Below are positions 53,886 through 63,131 of a DNA stretch of 64,000 bases, in pieces; within the stretch, counting starts at the first letter, position 1, and each line of letters opens with the position of its first letter. The notes beneath the pieces were generated by a model. That model ran no database searches. It was not told the origin of the DNA and saw only the letters and a list, made by a program, of their open reading frames with translations. A program made the position numbers and the translations under genes. Source of the DNA: Streptomonospora salina (GTDB lineage Bacteria; Actinomycetota; Actinomycetes; Streptosporangiales; Streptosporangiaceae); NCBI RefSeq assembly GCF_014204715.1, contig NZ_JACHLY010000001.1, forward strand, positions 1,643,001-1,707,000, written 5' to 3'.

Positions 53886-54149
53886 ATGACCACCCAGACC
53901 GGCGGTCCGATCACCATGTACACGACGCCCTGGTGCGGCTTCTGCAAGCGGTTGAAGAGCCAGCTGGGGCGTGAAGGCGTCGGGGTCGACGAGGTCGACA
54001 TCGAGCGGGATCCCGATGCCGCCGACTACGTCATGCAGGTCAACGGCGGCAACCAGACCGTTCCGACCGTGGTCTTCGCCGACGGATCGGCGATGACCAA
54101 CCCGTCGCTGAACCAAGTCAAGGAGAAGCTCGCGGCGTCGGTCTCGTGA
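53886..54149 (+). CDS. mrx1: Mycoredoxin-like glutaredoxin
   Basis: An 87-residue glutaredoxin-fold protein with the active site WCGFCKRLK and the cis-Pro segment NQTVPTVVFADGS. Mycoredoxin-1 reduces mycothiol mixed disulfides and is conserved next to uvrD2 in actinobacteria; most have CGYC or CPYC, here CGFC. The ATG at 53886 follows AGGAGACGG. Together with SigR/RsrA this shows a mycothiol redox system. Confidence 0.93.
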   Translation: MTTQTGGPITMYTTPWCGFCKRLKSQLGREGVGVDEVDIERDPDAADYVMQVNGGNQTVPTVVFADGSAMTNPSLNQVKEKLAASVS

Positions 54150-54221
54150 CCGACCGGCACGCCGCACCAGGCCGCCGCCCGGACGGGCGGCGGCCGCCGC
54201 CCGTCACGGGGGAGTGAGGAT

Positions 54222-54725
54222 ATGGGGAAAGACGCGACACCCGACACCGCGTCCGCTGCGGCCGCCGAGACCGGCGCACCGGGCGTGGTCGAGCGGACAC
54301 CGGCGGGATGGCGCGTGCACACCGGCGAGGAGCTGGGCGACCTGCTCAACGCCATGGTGCTCGCCGATCTGCTGGCCGCCGAGCACCGCGGGCCCGGCCC
54401 CGCACCCGCTCCGTCCGCTCCCCCGCGGGCGTCGGGAGACGAGGACGAATCCGCGCGCCTGCGGCTGACCGTGGCTCAGCTGGAACACGCGCTGAACACT
54501 CGGGTCGTCACCGAACAGGCCATCGGCGTGCTCGCCGAGCGCCACGGCATGACTCCGCGCAAGGCCTTCGAGCTGCTGCGCTCGACCGCGCGTTCGCGCG
54601 GGCGCAAAGTCGCCGACATGGCCCGCGAAGTGGTGTCCAGCAGCACCAACCCGCTGACCGCGCTTCCCGGCGAGCTCGCCGCCGAGGGCGCCGCCGCCCG
54701 GACCTCCGCGCGCCGCGACGGCTGA
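54222..54725 (+). CDS. ANTAR-domain RNA-binding regulator
   Basis: A 167-residue protein. The ANTAR domain (about residues 85-140) reads RLRLTVAQLEHALNTRVVTE, QAIGVLAERHGMTPRKAFEL, LRSTARSRGRKVADMAREVV, with the conserved three-helix pattern and the Ala/Gly residues that contact RNA loops. The N-terminal 80 residues lack a receiver domain and are Ala/Pro-rich, apart from a small segment GWRVHTGEELGDLLNAMVLA. It likely acts as an antiterminator. PdtaS at 10733-12280 is a possible but unproven signal partner. Confidence 0.85.
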   Translation: MGKDATPDTASAAAAETGAPGVVERTPAGWRVHTGEELGDLLNAMVLADLLAAEHRGPGPAPAPSAPPRASGDEDESARLRLTVAQLEHALNTRVVTEQAIGVLAERHGMTPRKAFELLRSTARSRGRKVADMAREVVSSSTNPLTALPGELAAEGAAARTSARRDG

Positions 54726-54862
54726 CCGGCGCGCTCCTCCTCCCCGCCGGTGCCTCACCGCGCACCTGCCGACCGCGCCGGCAGCACGGAGAATCCGCCC
54801 CTCCGAATGCGGCGCTGCAACAGTTCCCGGATCCGGACACCCCGAATTCACCCGCAATGCGC

Positions 54863-54880
54863 GGATCCGGATCCGGATCC
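54863..54880. repeat. Triple GGATCC hexamer
   Basis: GGATCC occurs three times in tandem in the upstream region of the next gene, with related CGGATCCGGA pieces at about 54829-54838. It may be slippage or an operator array. Confidence 0.6.
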
Positions 54881-54963
54881 GGACGATCAGAATCCGGCAC
54901 CGAAAACCGTCGCACTGCCGCAGGATTACCCGCCCCATACGGCAGGTCGCTACTGTTCCCGCC

Positions 54964-55830
54964 ATGGTTGGCTATAATCACGAACTTCCGGTTCTGTTCC
55001 TGCAGTACCGGCCGGACACCGCGCCACAGATCCTGCGCGAGGTGGACGCGTCGCAACTCCCCAAATACCATCGCTCCGAGATCGGATGCACCGATCTCAG
55101 TAGTTTCCCTATCAAGGAACACAAAGCGGACGCGGTGACGGTCCTCTACCGGGAGGACGACACGAAGCTGCTGGCCATCGTCACCGAGATCCAGCTCCGC
55201 ACCAGCGAGGAAAAGCGCTACACGTGGCCGCAGTACGTGACGAACCTGCGGGAGAAGCTGCGCTGCCCGGTCCAGTTGCTCGTGGTCTGCCCCGATATGC
55301 ACACCACCGAGTGGGCGCGCGGATTGTTCGATATCGAAACCGACAAATTCGCCCTTATTCACATCGTCGTGGGCCCGGACAACATGCCGGTGGTCGACGA
55401 CCCCGAGAAGGCGCGGCGGCACCCGGAAGTCGCGGTGCTGTCTGCGGCCGCGCACGGCGACAGCACCGACGTCCTCGACGCGGCGCAGGCCGCACTGGAT
55501 GCCGTTTCCCCGGACCGGGTCGAGTACTACTATGACTACATCGTGTCGAACCTCAGCACGGCGGCACGAGAACACTGGGAGGCAAGGATGGAGACGTTGA
55601 CCTACGGCTGGCAGCACGACGTCCGCAGCAAGTGGGCGCAGGAAGGCCGTGACGAGGGCCGCGCCGAGGCCGCGGCCCGGCACGTCGTGGCCCTGCTGGA
55701 GACCCGCGGGATCGCCCTCACCGACGAGCAGCGCGCCGCCGTCCGCGACTGCACCGACGCCGAACTGCTCGACACCTGGTTCGACCGCGCCCTCACCGCC
55801 GCCGCGGCCGAAGACGTCTTCACCGACTGA
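54964..55830 (+). CDS. PD-(D/E)XK nuclease-like protein (Rpn/YhgA-related)
   Basis: A 288-residue protein of a family often annotated in Streptomyces as hypothetical or transposase-like. Residues about 55-75 (KADAVTVLYREDDTKLLAIV) and 72-80 (TEIQLRTSEE) fit the D-x(n)-ExQ core of PD-(D/E)XK nucleases as in RpnA-type recombination-promoting proteins. The C-terminal region (WAQEGRDEGRAEAAARHVVA) is a charged helix like that in Rpn family tails. The start ATG at 54964 follows TTCCCGCC without a strong ribosome binding site. Role: possibly genome mobility or defence; not established. Confidence 0.6.
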   Translation: MVGYNHELPVLFLQYRPDTAPQILREVDASQLPKYHRSEIGCTDLSSFPIKEHKADAVTVLYREDDTKLLAIVTEIQLRTSEEKRYTWPQYVTNLREKLRCPVQLLVVCPDMHTTEWARGLFDIETDKFALIHIVVGPDNMPVVDDPEKARRHPEVAVLSAAAHGDSTDVLDAAQAALDAVSPDRVEYYYDYIVSNLSTAAREHWEARMETLTYGWQHDVRSKWAQEGRDEGRAEAAARHVVALLETRGIALTDEQRAAVRDCTDAELLDTWFDRALTAAAAEDVFTD

Positions 55831-55891
55831 GGGCCGCTGTGGTGACCGGCCTCCGCAGCGGCCGCGGCCCGGCCGGTGCTCATGCCGGTAC

Positions 55892-56860
55892 TCACCACTC
55901 CCCGGGCAGTTCGCCCCCGTACCAGTGCTCGATGAGTTTGCGGGCGATGGAGACCGACCCCGGCAGCAGTACCTCGCCCGACTCCGCCGCCTGGCGCAGG
56001 GCCGGGCGGCTGAACCAGCGGGCGTGGGAGATCTCCTGCTCGTCGGTGCGCTCCGCCCGCCCCGTGGCTCGGGCGGTGTAGCCCAGCATGAGGCTGCGCG
56101 GGAACGGCCAGGGCTGCGATCCCTGGTAGCGGGGGCCGGTCACGGTCACGCCGACCTCTTCGGCGACCTCGCGCACCACGGCCTGCTCCAACGACTCCCC
56201 CGGCTCGACGAACCCGGCGAGCACGGAGTAGCGCCCGTCGGGCCAGCGCGGGTTGTGCCCCAGCAGGCACTCCTCGACGCCGTCGACCTCGCGGTGCACC
56301 AGCATGATCACCGCCGGATCCGTGCGCGGGTAGTTCTCCGTGCCTTCGCGTGTGCACACCCGCAGATGGCCGGCCCCGGCCGGGGCGGCGGGCGCCCCGC
56401 AGGCCGGGCAGAAGCGGTGCGTCGCGTTCCAGTGGGCCAGCGCGACGGCGCGGGTGAACAGGCCCGAGTCGCGGTCGTCCAGCAGCGCGCCCACCTCGCG
56501 CAGCGATGCGGGCTCGGCTCCGGGGGGTTCGGGGGCCGGGGCGCCGGCACCGGCCAGGACCGCGAAGTAGGCGCATCCGGAGTCGTCGGCGCCGAGCAGG
56601 TAGCGCTCCCCTTCGGGCGCCTGCTCGGGTGCGCAGAACACCAGGCGCGGGCCCTCGGGGCCGTCGGACACCGGGGCGCGGGAGCGGCGGCCCATCCGGC
56701 TGCGGTGGTCCTCGGCGCCGGGATCGCCGTCGTGCAGGACCAGCACCCGGGTGTCGGGGTCGGCCCAGGCCTTGTCCAGCCACGCGTCGTCGCCGCGCCG
56801 GTGGCCGGCCGGATCGATCGTCCCGCGGGAGAGCGCCGGGATCTCGTCTGAGGAAAGCAT
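55892..56860 (-). CDS. nudC: NADH pyrophosphatase NudC
   Basis: A 322-residue NUDIX enzyme that cleaves NAD(H) and can remove NAD caps from RNA. The Nudix box is GFVEPGESLEQAVVREVAEE, followed by the diagnostic SQPWPFPRSLMLGY. The zinc ribbon in front is unusual: it has three cysteines (FCPACGAP and LRVCTREG), the fourth being absent. The N-terminal domain is as in the family. The ATG at 56860 has no clear Shine-Dalgarno. Confidence 0.93.
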   Translation of the reverse strand: MLSSDEIPALSRGTIDPAGHRRGDDAWLDKAWADPDTRVLVLHDGDPGAEDHRSRMGRRSRAPVSDGPEGPRLVFCAPEQAPEGERYLLGADDSGCAYFAVLAGAGAPAPEPPGAEPASLREVGALLDDRDSGLFTRAVALAHWNATHRFCPACGAPAAPAGAGHLRVCTREGTENYPRTDPAVIMLVHREVDGVEECLLGHNPRWPDGRYSVLAGFVEPGESLEQAVVREVAEEVGVTVTGPRYQGSQPWPFPRSLMLGYTARATGRAERTDEQEISHARWFSRPALRQAAESGEVLLPGSVSIARKLIEHWYGGELPGEW

Positions 56861-56968
56861 CGGTTCTTCTTATCGTAGGCAGGCGGTGGGAGGGGGCGAC
56901 CCCCGGGGCGCCGCCCGCGGACGCTCGGGTCGGGGCGGCGCCGGGGCCGGGCGGTCCGCGGCGCGGGC

Positions 56969-58357
56969 TCAGCCGGCCGGCGGACCCTGGGAGCCGAGCC
57001 GCTCCCACAGGTAAGCGGCGCTTTCGGCACCCTTGAGCAGCAGGGGGATCTCGACCTTCTCGTTGGGCGCATGGATGCGGTCGTCGTCCAGTCCCACCGC
57101 GACGAAGACCAGCGGCGCCCCGAGGACGTCGGCGATGTCGGCTTCGGGGCCGCTGCCGCCCTCGCGGGTGAACAGCACTTCGGTGCCGAACGCCCGCTCC
57201 ATGGCCGAGCGCGCCGCCCGCACGGCAGGCGAGGCGATGTCGGAGGCGCAGGCGCGGACGCCGGGGCCGCCGAACTCCACCCGAACGCCCAACCCCGCGG
57301 GGACCCGCTCGGCGACGAAGGCGCGGACCCGCTCCTGCACGTGCGCGGGCTCCTGTCCGGGGACCAGCCGGAAGCTGACCTTGGCGTGGGCCGAGTGGGG
57401 CACGATGGTCTTGGTGCCCGCGCCGGTGTGCCCGCTCCACATCCCGTTGATCTCGGCGGTCGGGCGCACCCAGATACGCTCCAGGGTGCTGTAGCCCGCC
57501 TCGCCGGAGGCCGCCGAGCTACCGGCGGTGGCCAGCCATTCGGCTTCGTCGAAGGGCAGCCTGGCGATGAGGTCGCGCTCCTCGGCGCTGATCTCGGCGA
57601 CGCCGTCGTAGAACCCGGGGACGGCGACGCGGCCGTCGCCGTCGTGCAGCGCGGAGAGCAGGTCGGCCATGGCGCGGGCCGGGTTGGGGACCGCGCCGCC
57701 GAAAGAGCCGCTGTGCACGTCGGTCTCCGGCCCGGTGAGGACGATCTCGCAGTCGGTGAGCCCGCGCATGCCCACACACATGGACGGGACGTCGGCCGAC
57801 CACATGGTGGTGTCGGAGATCACCACGACGTCGCAGGCCAGACGGTCGCGGTTGCGTTCGAGCAGATCGGCGAAGTTCGGGGAGCCCGACTCTTCCTCGC
57901 CTTCGACGAGCATGCGCACCGTGACCGGCGGCGCGTCCGCCCCGGACGCCGCCAGGCCGGCGCGCACACCCAGCGCGTGGAAGAGGACCTGCCCCTTGTC
58001 GTCGGAGGTCCCGCGGCCGATCAGCCGGTCCCCGCGCTCCTCGGGGACGAACGGCTCGGTGTCCCAGCCGTCGGCCACCCGCGCCGGCTGCACGTCGTGG
58101 TGGCCGTAGACGAGCACGGTCGGCGCGCCGGGGTCGGCGGCGGGCCACTCGGCGAAAACGGCGGGCATGCCGCCGCTTTCCCAGATCTCGACGGTGGGGA
58201 ACCCGGCCGCCGCGAGGTGGTCGCGCAGCCACCCGGCCGACTTCCGCACGTCCCCGTGGTGACCGGGATCGGCGGATACGGAGGGGATCGCCGCCCACTC
58301 CTTGAGCGCCGCGACGAACTCGTCCCGGTGCTCCTCGACGTACCGGCGCACATCCAT
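56969..58357 (-). CDS. M20-family dipeptidase
   Basis: A 462-residue di-zinc peptidase of the ArgE/DapE/CPG2 group. Metal and catalytic motifs: YGHHDVQP (His, Asp), GRGTSDDKGQ (bridging Asp), MLVEGEEESGSPNF (catalytic and metal Glu) and NEKVEIPLLLKGAES near the end. A dimerisation domain occupies about residues 185-330. The start MDVRRYVEEHRDEFVAALKE and ESGGMPAVFAEW fit cytosolic dipeptidases of the PepV/CndP type. It is upstream of nudC on the same strand, with 108 bases between. Confidence 0.93.
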   Translation of the reverse strand: MDVRRYVEEHRDEFVAALKEWAAIPSVSADPGHHGDVRKSAGWLRDHLAAAGFPTVEIWESGGMPAVFAEWPAADPGAPTVLVYGHHDVQPARVADGWDTEPFVPEERGDRLIGRGTSDDKGQVLFHALGVRAGLAASGADAPPVTVRMLVEGEEESGSPNFADLLERNRDRLACDVVVISDTTMWSADVPSMCVGMRGLTDCEIVLTGPETDVHSGSFGGAVPNPARAMADLLSALHDGDGRVAVPGFYDGVAEISAEERDLIARLPFDEAEWLATAGSSAASGEAGYSTLERIWVRPTAEINGMWSGHTGAGTKTIVPHSAHAKVSFRLVPGQEPAHVQERVRAFVAERVPAGLGVRVEFGGPGVRACASDIASPAVRAARSAMERAFGTEVLFTREGGSGPEADIADVLGAPLVFVAVGLDDDRIHAPNEKVEIPLLLKGAESAAYLWERLGSQGPPAG

Positions 58358-58543
58358 TCCCGACCGCTTCCTTCCGTTCGAATCCCGTGGCCCGCGTTCG
58401 CGGCGGATCACCGCACTCACGAGCCTAGCGGCCCCTGCGGCAAGCGTTCGCTGGGTCCTCACCGCTCGCCGATACCTGAGGACCACTCCGGCACGCGACC
58501 TGCGCGGGACGTCCGCGAGGGGGGCCGGCGGCCTAGAGTTGCG

Positions 58544-60298
58544 GTGAGCGTGATCGGGGCCCGCGGCGACCGCGGGTCCGGCGCGGTTCGGTACTGCGGG
58601 TGCGACGGCGGGCGGGAGATGTCGGGCGAGAAGCGGTCGACCGGGGGCGGTTCCCGTCCCCGGCGCAGCGATACGGGCGCGGCGGCAAGCGGTCCGGCCC
58701 TGGTGGGCGGTGCCGTCCTCGACGCGCTGTGGCGCACGCCCGGAAGCCGGCCGGGCGGGGCGCTGCGGCTGTTCCACGGGCCCCGCCGCCCGACCGAGGG
58801 CCGCATCGTCGCCGGTGTGTGCGTCGGGCTGGCGCGCGGGTCGCAGCCCATGGCCATCGCTCTGCGCGTGGTGTTCCCGCTGATCCTCCCGATGGGCTTC
58901 CTCGTCTACCTGCTGCTGTGGATGGTGCTGCCCAGCGCCGCCGACGCCCCCGACGGCCTCGATCCGAGCGCCGACCCGGAGGACGGCGGCCCGCTGCCGC
59001 CGGTGCAGCCGCGCGAGGTGACGGCGTGGTTCCTGCTCCTGGGCATCGGCGGGGGCGTCGCCGCTCTCGTCGCCGTGCAGCTGGTCCAGTTCCATCACGT
59101 CGCCGTGCTGCCGTCCGTGCTGCTGGGGCTCGTGATCGGCCTCCCGTGCGCCCTGCTGCCGTCCGCTCCGCTGCTGACCTGGCGGATCGTGGCGGCCGGG
59201 CTCGTCGCCGTGCTGGTGGCCGTGGCGGCCGCCGACTCGACCGCGTCCGCGCCCGGAGGCGCCCCCGGGACGGCGCCGCAACTGTGGCCGTGGCCGGTCG
59301 CCGCGCTGGTGGCCCTGCCGGTCGTGCTCTACGTCGTCGCCGTGACGTACCCCGGACGCATCGCGCTCGGCGTCGGGGTCGTCACCGTCGCCGCCGACAT
59401 CGCCGCCGCGTTCCCGGTCGTGGGCACCCACCCCGGACAGGCCGTCTGGATCTCCGTCCTCGCCGCCGCCGTCCTGCTGTTCGGCTACAACGTGCGCAGC
59501 AGGCGGGCCGCGCAGCGGCGGCTGGCCCAGGAGAGCGCTCTGCGCCGCCGCGACCGCGCCCGGCAGGAGGTGCTGGAGGAGCGTTCGCGCATCGCCCGCG
59601 AACTCCACGACGTGGTGTCCCACCACATGTCCATGATCGCCGTCCAGGCCGACGCGGCCGCCTACAAGTTCCCCGATCTGGACCCCGGTCCCGCCGCCGC
59701 CTTCACCACCATCCGCGACGCCTCCCGCGACGCGCTCGCGGAGATGCGCCGCGTCGTCGGGCTGCTGCGCGAAGAGGACGAGGCGCCCGAAGCGGTGCCG
59801 CAGCCGGGGCTGGCGCAGCTTCCCGAGCTGGTGGAGAGCGCGCAGCGGGCGGCGGCGGACGTCACGCTGGAGGGCGGCGCGGCCGCGGCGCACGCCGCGG
59901 CACGGGGCCTGCCCGGCACCGTCGACCTGTCCGCCTACCGGATCGCACAGGAGTCGTTGAGCAACGCGCGCCGGCACGCGCCCGGAGCGGCGGTCACCGT
60001 ATCCCTGCACCGCACACCCGGGATGCTCACCGTACGGGTGGCCAACGGGCCGCCCGCCGCCGGCACCGGCCCGGACGGCCCGGGCTCCCCCGGCGGCGTC
60101 CGGCCGGAGGGCGAGCCCGGCTCCGGGCTCGGCGCCGGCGGGCACGGGCTCGTGGGCATGCGCGAGCGTGTGGCCATGCTCGGCGGCCGGCTGCGTGCGG
60201 CCCCCTCCGCGGGCGGCGGCTTCGACGTCGTCGCCGAGCTCCCCGTCGACGGCGGCGGCCCCGCCGCCGCCCTCTCCTCCGAGACCGCACAGGATTAG
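58544..60298 (+). CDS. NarL-type sensor histidine kinase with PspC domain
   Basis: A kinase of about 584 residues. A PspC domain (residues about 75-130, PRRPTEGRIVAGVCVGLARG) is followed by five or six more membrane segments to about residue 325, then a HisKA_3 region with the phospho-accepting His in IARELHDVVSHHMSMIAVQA and a C-terminal ATPase domain with SLSNARRHAPG and GHGLVGMRERVAMLGG. PspC-containing kinases often respond to envelope stress. The start is uncertain: GTG at 58544 has TAGAGT four bases upstream (near-leaderless), ATG at 58619 is an alternative. Confidence 0.9.
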   Translation: MSVIGARGDRGSGAVRYCGCDGGREMSGEKRSTGGGSRPRRSDTGAAASGPALVGGAVLDALWRTPGSRPGGALRLFHGPRRPTEGRIVAGVCVGLARGSQPMAIALRVVFPLILPMGFLVYLLLWMVLPSAADAPDGLDPSADPEDGGPLPPVQPREVTAWFLLLGIGGGVAALVAVQLVQFHHVAVLPSVLLGLVIGLPCALLPSAPLLTWRIVAAGLVAVLVAVAAADSTASAPGGAPGTAPQLWPWPVAALVALPVVLYVVAVTYPGRIALGVGVVTVAADIAAAFPVVGTHPGQAVWISVLAAAVLLFGYNVRSRRAAQRRLAQESALRRRDRARQEVLEERSRIARELHDVVSHHMSMIAVQADAAAYKFPDLDPGPAAAFTTIRDASRDALAEMRRVVGLLREEDEAPEAVPQPGLAQLPELVESAQRAAADVTLEGGAAAAHAAARGLPGTVDLSAYRIAQESLSNARRHAPGAAVTVSLHRTPGMLTVRVANGPPAAGTGPDGPGSPGGVRPEGEPGSGLGAGGHGLVGMRERVAMLGGRLRAAPSAGGGFDVVAELPVDGGGPAAALSSETAQD

Positions 60299-60308
60299 GG
60301 TGGTCGCC

Positions 60309-60965
60309 GTGCCCATCACCGTGATCGTCGCCGACGACCAGGACATGGTCCGCGACGGCATCGCCGCCCTGCTCGACGCCGCCGGCGACATCTCGGTGGC
60401 CGCCCAGGCGTCCGACGGGAGCGAGGCCGTGGCGCTGGCCCGCGAGCACGGCCCCGACGTGGTCGTGATGGACGTGCGCATGCCCGGCATGAACGGGCTC
60501 ACCGCCACCCGCGAGATCGTCGGCGAAACCGGCGAGGACGGCCCCCGGGTGCTGATGCTGACCACCTTCGACCTCGACGAGTACGTCTACGAAGCCCTCG
60601 GCGCGGGCGCCAGCGGCTTCCTGCTCAAGGACGCTCCGGTGGAGGACCTGCGTTCCGCGGTCCGGGTGGTGGCAGAAGGCGAGGCGCTGCTGGCGCCCTC
60701 GGTCACCCGGCGCCTGATCTCCGACATCGCCCGGCGCCGCCGCGAGAAGGTCCACGCTCGCCCGGACAGCGTCGACGCGCTGACCCCGCGCGAAGCCGAC
60801 GTGCTGCGCTACATCGCACGCGGGCTGTCCAACGGCGAGATCGCGGCGGAGCTCTTCCTCGCCGAGCAGACCGTGAAGACCCACGTCGGGCGCATCCTCA
60901 CCAAGCTCTCGCTGCGCGACCGCACCCAGGCGGTCGTATTCGCCTACGAGAACGGCCTGGTTTAG
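60309..60965 (+). CDS. NarL/LuxR-family response regulator
   Basis: A 218-residue regulator: receiver domain with VADDQD, phospho-acceptor Asp55 (VVVMDVRMPG), the Thr/Lys pair (LMLTTF, FLLKDAP), then a LuxR-type HTH (LTPREADVLRYIARGLSNGE, IAAELFLAEQTVKTHVGRIL). It starts ten bases after the kinase stop; an in-frame GTG at 60300 is also possible. It is the partner of the kinase at 58544. Confidence 0.94.
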   Translation: MPITVIVADDQDMVRDGIAALLDAAGDISVAAQASDGSEAVALAREHGPDVVVMDVRMPGMNGLTATREIVGETGEDGPRVLMLTTFDLDEYVYEALGAGASGFLLKDAPVEDLRSAVRVVAEGEALLAPSVTRRLISDIARRRREKVHARPDSVDALTPREADVLRYIARGLSNGEIAAELFLAEQTVKTHVGRILTKLSLRDRTQAVVFAYENGLV

Positions 60966-61200
60966 CCCGCTCGCCGGGTCCGTACCACTCGCTAGCGCGC
61001 GAATTTCACGACTGTGCGGCGGGGTGCGCGGTGAAGTCCGCGCGCTGGATCGGCGCCGAAGGCCGGTGGGGGCGCGCGGCCCGCCGCACGCCCGACCACC
61101 GGGCCGCCGCCGGTGCTGCCGCATCCCCCTCAAGGGCCAGGGGCGGATTCGCTCCGTGCGGTGACGCGCGCTCCAGAGCCCGGTCTCTAGCGTCCGGACC

Positions 61201-62046
61201 ATGACACGACGGATCCCCGCCCTGCTGCTCAGTGCGCTGATGGCCACCGCGCTCCTGGCCTGCGGGGGACGCCCCGAATCCGCGCCCCAAGCCCGGCCAC
61301 CGGAGCCGCTCGACTACGCCGGCACGACGGTGGACGGCCACCGCCTGCTCGCCGACGACCCCTCGGGGACCGGACGCGTGGTCGAAGTTCTGGGCGACCT
61401 CGGCGGCGCCGAGCACGTCGCCGTCGTCGTGCCCGGCTCGGGGCAGAACCGGGACAACTTCCGCGCGAACAGCGCCCGCCCGGGAACGGTTCCGCTCGCC
61501 AACGGCGAGGCTCTGCACGCCGCGATGCGCGGCCGTGCGCCCGAGGGGGACACCGCGGTCGTGGCCTGGCTCGGCTACTTTCCGCCCCAGGGCTACGGCC
61601 CCGATCTCGCCACGATCGGCCGAGCGCAGCAGGGGGCGCGGGCACTGGTCCGCTTCGCGCGCGAGGAACTGCCCGCCGGCGCCCACGTGACACTCTCCTG
61701 CCACAGCTACGGCACCGCGGTGTGCGGATTGGCCGCCACCCGCGCGGGGGTCGCCGACGACGTGGTCGCGTTCGCCAGCCCGGGCATGGGTGTGTCCGGC
61801 GGCGACGCGATCCGCGCCCGGGTGTGGGCCGCACGTGCCGACGGCGACTGGATCCGCTGGGTTCCCGGTGTGCGTCTGGGCCCGCTGGGGCTCGGCGCGG
61901 ACCCGATGGATCCGGCGTTCGGCGCCGCCCGCTTCGACCCGGGAGACGTCAGCGGCCACACCCGGTACTACCGCCCGGGCGGCGCGGCCCTGGCCGCCGC
62001 CGCGGCGGTCGCCACGGGCGAGGGCCGGGCTGCCGGCGCGCGGTGA
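61201..62046 (+). CDS. Secreted lipoprotein alpha/beta hydrolase (DUF1023 type)
   Basis: A 281-residue exported protein: signal peptide to residue 20 with lipobox LLAC. The mature part matches the DUF1023 alpha/beta-hydrolase group, with the nucleophile motif LSCHSYGTAVCG, where Ser stands in the HSYG elbow, and VAFASPGMGVSG later. An esterase or lipase role on the outer face of the membrane is likely; the substrate is unknown. It is followed 40 bases later by a convergent hydrolase gene. Confidence 0.88.
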   Translation: MTRRIPALLLSALMATALLACGGRPESAPQARPPEPLDYAGTTVDGHRLLADDPSGTGRVVEVLGDLGGAEHVAVVVPGSGQNRDNFRANSARPGTVPLANGEALHAAMRGRAPEGDTAVVAWLGYFPPQGYGPDLATIGRAQQGARALVRFAREELPAGAHVTLSCHSYGTAVCGLAATRAGVADDVVAFASPGMGVSGGDAIRARVWAARADGDWIRWVPGVRLGPLGLGADPMDPAFGAARFDPGDVSGHTRYYRPGGAALAAAAAVATGEGRAAGAR

Positions 62047-62085
62047 GCACGGGCACGGACGCCTCCGAACCGGCCCCGCCCCGAC

Positions 62086-62979
62086 TCACGCGTCCGACAG
62101 CACCCGCCGCAGCGCGGCGGCGAACCCTTCGGGGTCGCCTTCCATGCCGGATTCCTCGGCGGCCATGTAGCCGGCGTGATGGCTGGGGAACATCGTCGGT
62201 TCGATGCCGAGCCGCTGGGCGACGCCGACCGCTCCGCGCGCGGACAGCTCTCCCCCGGACTCCCGCCCGACCGCGAGGACGGCCCGGGTCGGAGCGGCGG
62301 CCACGGCATCGTAGTCGAGCCGGTAGGAGCAGCAGGTGCGGATGTTGTGGCCGACCAGCGGGTCGTCGCGGGAACCGTCGTCCTCGGTGGGCAGTCCGTA
62401 CCGCGCCGGGTCTACCGGCGTCCCGGCGAAGCCGTCGGGAACCGGCCCGTCGAGTTGGGCCAGGGAGATGAACGTGGCCATCGCCGGGCCGAACCCGCTG
62501 GTCCGGTAGGTCCGGCTGATGTCCTCGCAGGCGGCCACGATCTGCTCGCGGTCCGGCAGGACCTCGGCCAGCGGCGGCTCGTGGGCGACCAGGGTCCGCA
62601 CCCGCTCGGGGTGCTCGGCCACCAGGGCGAGGCTGTTGACCGCCCCGCCGCTGCTGCCGAACAGGTCCACCCGGTCGACCCCGAGCGCCTCGATCACCAG
62701 CCGCAGGTCCTCGGCGTGCTCCTCGGGTGTGGTCTCCGCCGCCCCGTCGGTGCGGGTGCTGCGCCCGGCACTGCGCGGGTCGTAGGTCACCACGGGGCGG
62801 TCGCCGAAGTAGCCCGCCAGCGTCGTGAAGCCGCTCGCGCCCATCGGGGATCCGACCAGCATCAGCGTGGGCGCCTCGGCGGCGGCTTCGGACGGATCGC
62901 CCCGCACGTCGTAGTGGATGGTCGCTCCGGGGGCCTCCAGCGTGCGGGTCTCGGGCTCACGGGTCGTCGGTTCGGTCAT
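62086..62979 (-). CDS. Alpha/beta hydrolase
   Basis: A 297-residue soluble hydrolase with the oxyanion region VGSPMGASGFTTLAGYFGDR, the nucleophile elbow LFGSSGGAVNSLAL (Ser in GSSGG), an acid residue probably in the AVGRESGG region and a C-terminal His in FPSHHAGYMAAEES. Actinobacteria have many such proteins, some of which detoxify antibiotics or esters; no specific role is visible. The ATG at 62979 follows GGAGCCCC. Confidence 0.88.
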   Translation of the reverse strand: MTEPTTREPETRTLEAPGATIHYDVRGDPSEAAAEAPTLMLVGSPMGASGFTTLAGYFGDRPVVTYDPRSAGRSTRTDGAAETTPEEHAEDLRLVIEALGVDRVDLFGSSGGAVNSLALVAEHPERVRTLVAHEPPLAEVLPDREQIVAACEDISRTYRTSGFGPAMATFISLAQLDGPVPDGFAGTPVDPARYGLPTEDDGSRDDPLVGHNIRTCCSYRLDYDAVAAAPTRAVLAVGRESGGELSARGAVGVAQRLGIEPTMFPSHHAGYMAAEESGMEGDPEGFAAALRRVLSDA

Positions 62980-63131
62980 CGTGGGGCTCCTCGGCATCGA
63001 TCCGGCCTTCCAGGTGCAGACCGGGGCACGCGGCGGCATTCGTCGGTCGCCGCACCCCACACGATGGATGCGGCCTACGACACCGCTCCGCCCCGGACCC
63101 GCTTCCCCGGTCCGCTCGCGGGCAACCGCCG

